Shown: positions 4,786-5,338 of the stretch, piece after piece
How the letters are laid out: the number at the start of each line of letters is the position of its first letter
Position numbering within the stretch: the first letter of the stretch is position 1
NCBI GenBank assembly: GCA_020052975.1
Contig: JAGVOC010000121.1
Location: 1-5,338, forward strand
Direction: 5' to 3'
From: Desulfobacterales bacterium
GTDB lineage: Bacteria; Desulfobacterota; Desulfobacteria; Desulfobacterales; RPRI01
Length of the DNA stretch: 5,338 nucleotides
Program-made: the position numbers and the translations under genes
The notes under the pieces: generated by a model
Seen by the model: only the letters and a program-made list of their open reading frames with translations
Told to the model about the DNA's origin: nothing
Databases searched by the model: none

Positions 4786-4793
4786 AATAATCA

Positions 4794-4798
4794 CCTCC
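4794..4798 (-). promoter_or_regulatory. Ribosome binding site that decides the antitoxin start
   Basis: GGAGG on the minus strand lies 8 nt before GTG 4785. The alternative ATG (4800-4798) is part of this same site and could not be served by it. Confidence 0.65.
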
Positions 4799-4809
4799 AT
4801 TTTTACAGC

Positions 4810-4838
4810 ACTATAACATTTTAATGTTATAACGTCAA
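4810..4838 (-). promoter_or_regulatory. TA promoter with an embedded palindromic operator
   Basis: On the minus strand, TTGACG (4838-4833) and TATAGT (4815-4810) are separated by exactly 17 nt, and each matches the sigma-70 consensus at five of six positions. A palindrome with perfect 9-bp arms, TATAACATT and AATGTTATA around TT (4812-4831), fills the spacer and overlaps the -10. This is a classic position for autorepression by an RHH antitoxin-toxin complex. The predicted transcript begins near 4803, leaving a very short leader. Confidence 0.75.
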
Positions 4839-4888
4839 GCCAGAATATAAAATATCATTGAAAAGGGAAGGTGAACAAAATTAAAGTT

Positions 4889-4910
4889 AGTAAGGAAAAA
4901 TATTCTTACT
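4889..4910 (-). terminator. Stem-loop directly after the CHAT-protease stop codon
   Basis: AGTAAGGA (4889-4896) pairs with TTCTTACT (4903-4910) with one G-U pair and a 6-nt loop. On the minus strand it starts one base after the CHAT fragment's stop codon and is followed by the T-rich AACTTTAATTTT. It fits the original terminator of that gene, though the T-tract is interrupted. Confidence 0.45.
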
Positions 4911-4911
4911 T

Positions 4912-5037
4912 TCACTCCCATTCACCGATTAATATGAAAGGTGCCCAGAAGAAAGGGTGATTGGTACCGGTTTGAACTTTCTTGCCACGTTCTACTATCT
5001 CCACACCACGGCTTAAATCATCTGATATTAAAACTTT
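4912..5037 (-). pseudogene. C-terminal fragment of a CHAT-domain (caspase-like) protease
   Basis: Reading the minus strand down to TGA (4914-4912) gives 41 residues ending TNHPFFWAPFILIGEWE. This closely matches the characteristic end of CHAT domains, HP-[YF]-[YF]-W-A-x-F-x-L-x-G-[DE]-W. CHAT is a clan CD relative of caspases and separase. An in-frame TGA (5040-5038) lies directly upstream, and beyond it is the terminator-like repeat. The His/Cys catalytic core and any TPR region are absent, and no start codon is available. It is therefore a remnant of a much larger gene. A stem-loop just after the stop codon suggests the true 3' end is preserved. Confidence 0.65.
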
Positions 5038-5039
5038 TC

Positions 5040-5101
5040 ATTATTTAACGTCCCGAAGAAGACCGTATCCTTTTCAAGCTGGGATACGGCCTTTTGTTTT
5101 T
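5040..5101 (+). terminator. Terminator-like repeat, copy 2
   Basis: This 62-nt sequence differs from 4021-4082 at eight positions by my count. GACCGTATCCT (5061-5071) pairs with GGGATACGGCC (5081-5091), with one mismatch and one G-U pair, over a 9-nt loop. TTTTGTTTTT follows. Stem, loop size and T-tract are all kept. As at copy 1, no intact rightward gene precedes it; its left edge abuts the CHAT fragment. Confidence 0.55.
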
Positions 5102-5177
5102 CGGCTCGTCTCCAAATCAGGACATCACGGGACAACCACCATAATTCCATATTTTATTTAACCCGTCAGACGACTTT

Positions 5178-5338
5178 CTACAGGAACAAAATATTCACAT
5201 CTTTAATCCTCCCAAAATCCCTATCCATTGTAACCACCTTCAATTCATGGTATTTAGCTATGCTGTATTGATAAGCATCATCAAAATCTAGATTCAGGCT
5301 TTTCTTGACATTTACAATCTCTCTATATAGCTTCGTCG
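5178..5338 (-). CDS. PIN-domain (VapC-like) toxin, C-terminal part, runs off the window
   Basis: The frame enters at the right edge and ends at TAG (5180-5178), giving 52 visible residues. The segment LDFDDAYQYSIAKYHELKVVTMDRDFGRI (16-44) is a clear PIN-domain C-terminal half. The acidic residues near D19/D20 and D38/D40 are the usual metal-binding positions, and the L-x-V-V-T-x-D-x-DF motif is typical. PIN toxins are Mg2+-dependent RNases, usually paired with an upstream antitoxin; here that would lie beyond 5338. The visible part shows no frameshift or early stop, so this is probably an intact gene cut by the window. Confidence 0.8.
   Translation of the reverse strand, partial: TKLYREIVNVKKSLNLDFDDAYQYSIAKYHELKVVTMDRDFGRIKDVNILFL

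Noticed and set aside
5154..5162. Third occurrence of TTATTTAAC, also found at the start of both terminator-like repeats
   Set aside because: A 9-nt AT-rich match with no similarity beyond it; likely chance.

Overview
The window looks like an accessory, repeat-rich stretch of a chromosome from an environmental Gram-negative bacterium of moderate-to-low GC. Two predicted lipoproteins with outer-membrane-type sorting residues, a bacterial caspase, a CHAT-protease remnant, an adenosine-specific-kinase-like tail, small coiled-coil membrane proteins and REP-associated transposase debris are a mix I associate with Nitrospirota, Brocadiales-type Planctomycetota or sulfate-reducing lineages. That placement is a weak inference; nothing here is taxonomically decisive.

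Layout. Positions 1-102 hold the C-terminal end of an adenosine-specific-kinase-like protein (+). A small coiled-coil plus one-membrane-helix protein follows at 241-528 (+). It is bracketed by a diverged inverted repeat (104-126 and 651-673) and followed by a GC-rich hairpin repeat. An XRE-family repressor lies at 675-1091 (-); its stop codon sits inside the right-hand repeat. The 247-bp divergent region that follows carries repeated ACAAC/GTTGT operator-like motifs and a promoter-like TTGACA/TATAAT pair.

Two co-oriented genes come next: a lipoprotein of unknown function (1339-1983) and a lipoprotein-anchored caspase-fold (peptidase C14) protein with an intact His/Cys dyad and a canonical EF-hand loop (about 2122-3108). 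They are probably one transcription unit, and they are the most functionally interesting part of the window.

From 3139 onward the sequence is mobile-element and toxin-antitoxin territory. It contains a REP-associated tyrosine transposase that has lost its N-terminus (3173-3772, -) and a seven-unit array of abutting, differently truncated copies of one REP-like unit (3778-3965). Next are GC-rich hairpins, two diverged copies (about 87% identical) of a terminator-like element (4021-4082 and 5040-5101), and a short IS21-type transposase remnant. A complete RHH antitoxin/RelE-type toxin pair (4785-4287, -) follows, with a palindromic operator in its promoter. Beyond it are the last 41 codons of a CHAT-domain protease (5037-4912, -) with its own terminator, and the C-terminal part of a PIN-domain (VapC-like) toxin running off the right edge (5338-5178, -).

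How the parts relate: the repressor probably controls the divergent region, possibly including the two lipoprotein genes. The TA pair is self-contained. The CHAT, IS21 and transposase pieces are fossils, so the right third has been repeatedly broken by insertions and deletions. The finding that a living caspase gene sits about 1.8 kb from a dead piece of a second caspase-clan protease is suggestive but unproven as a shared system.
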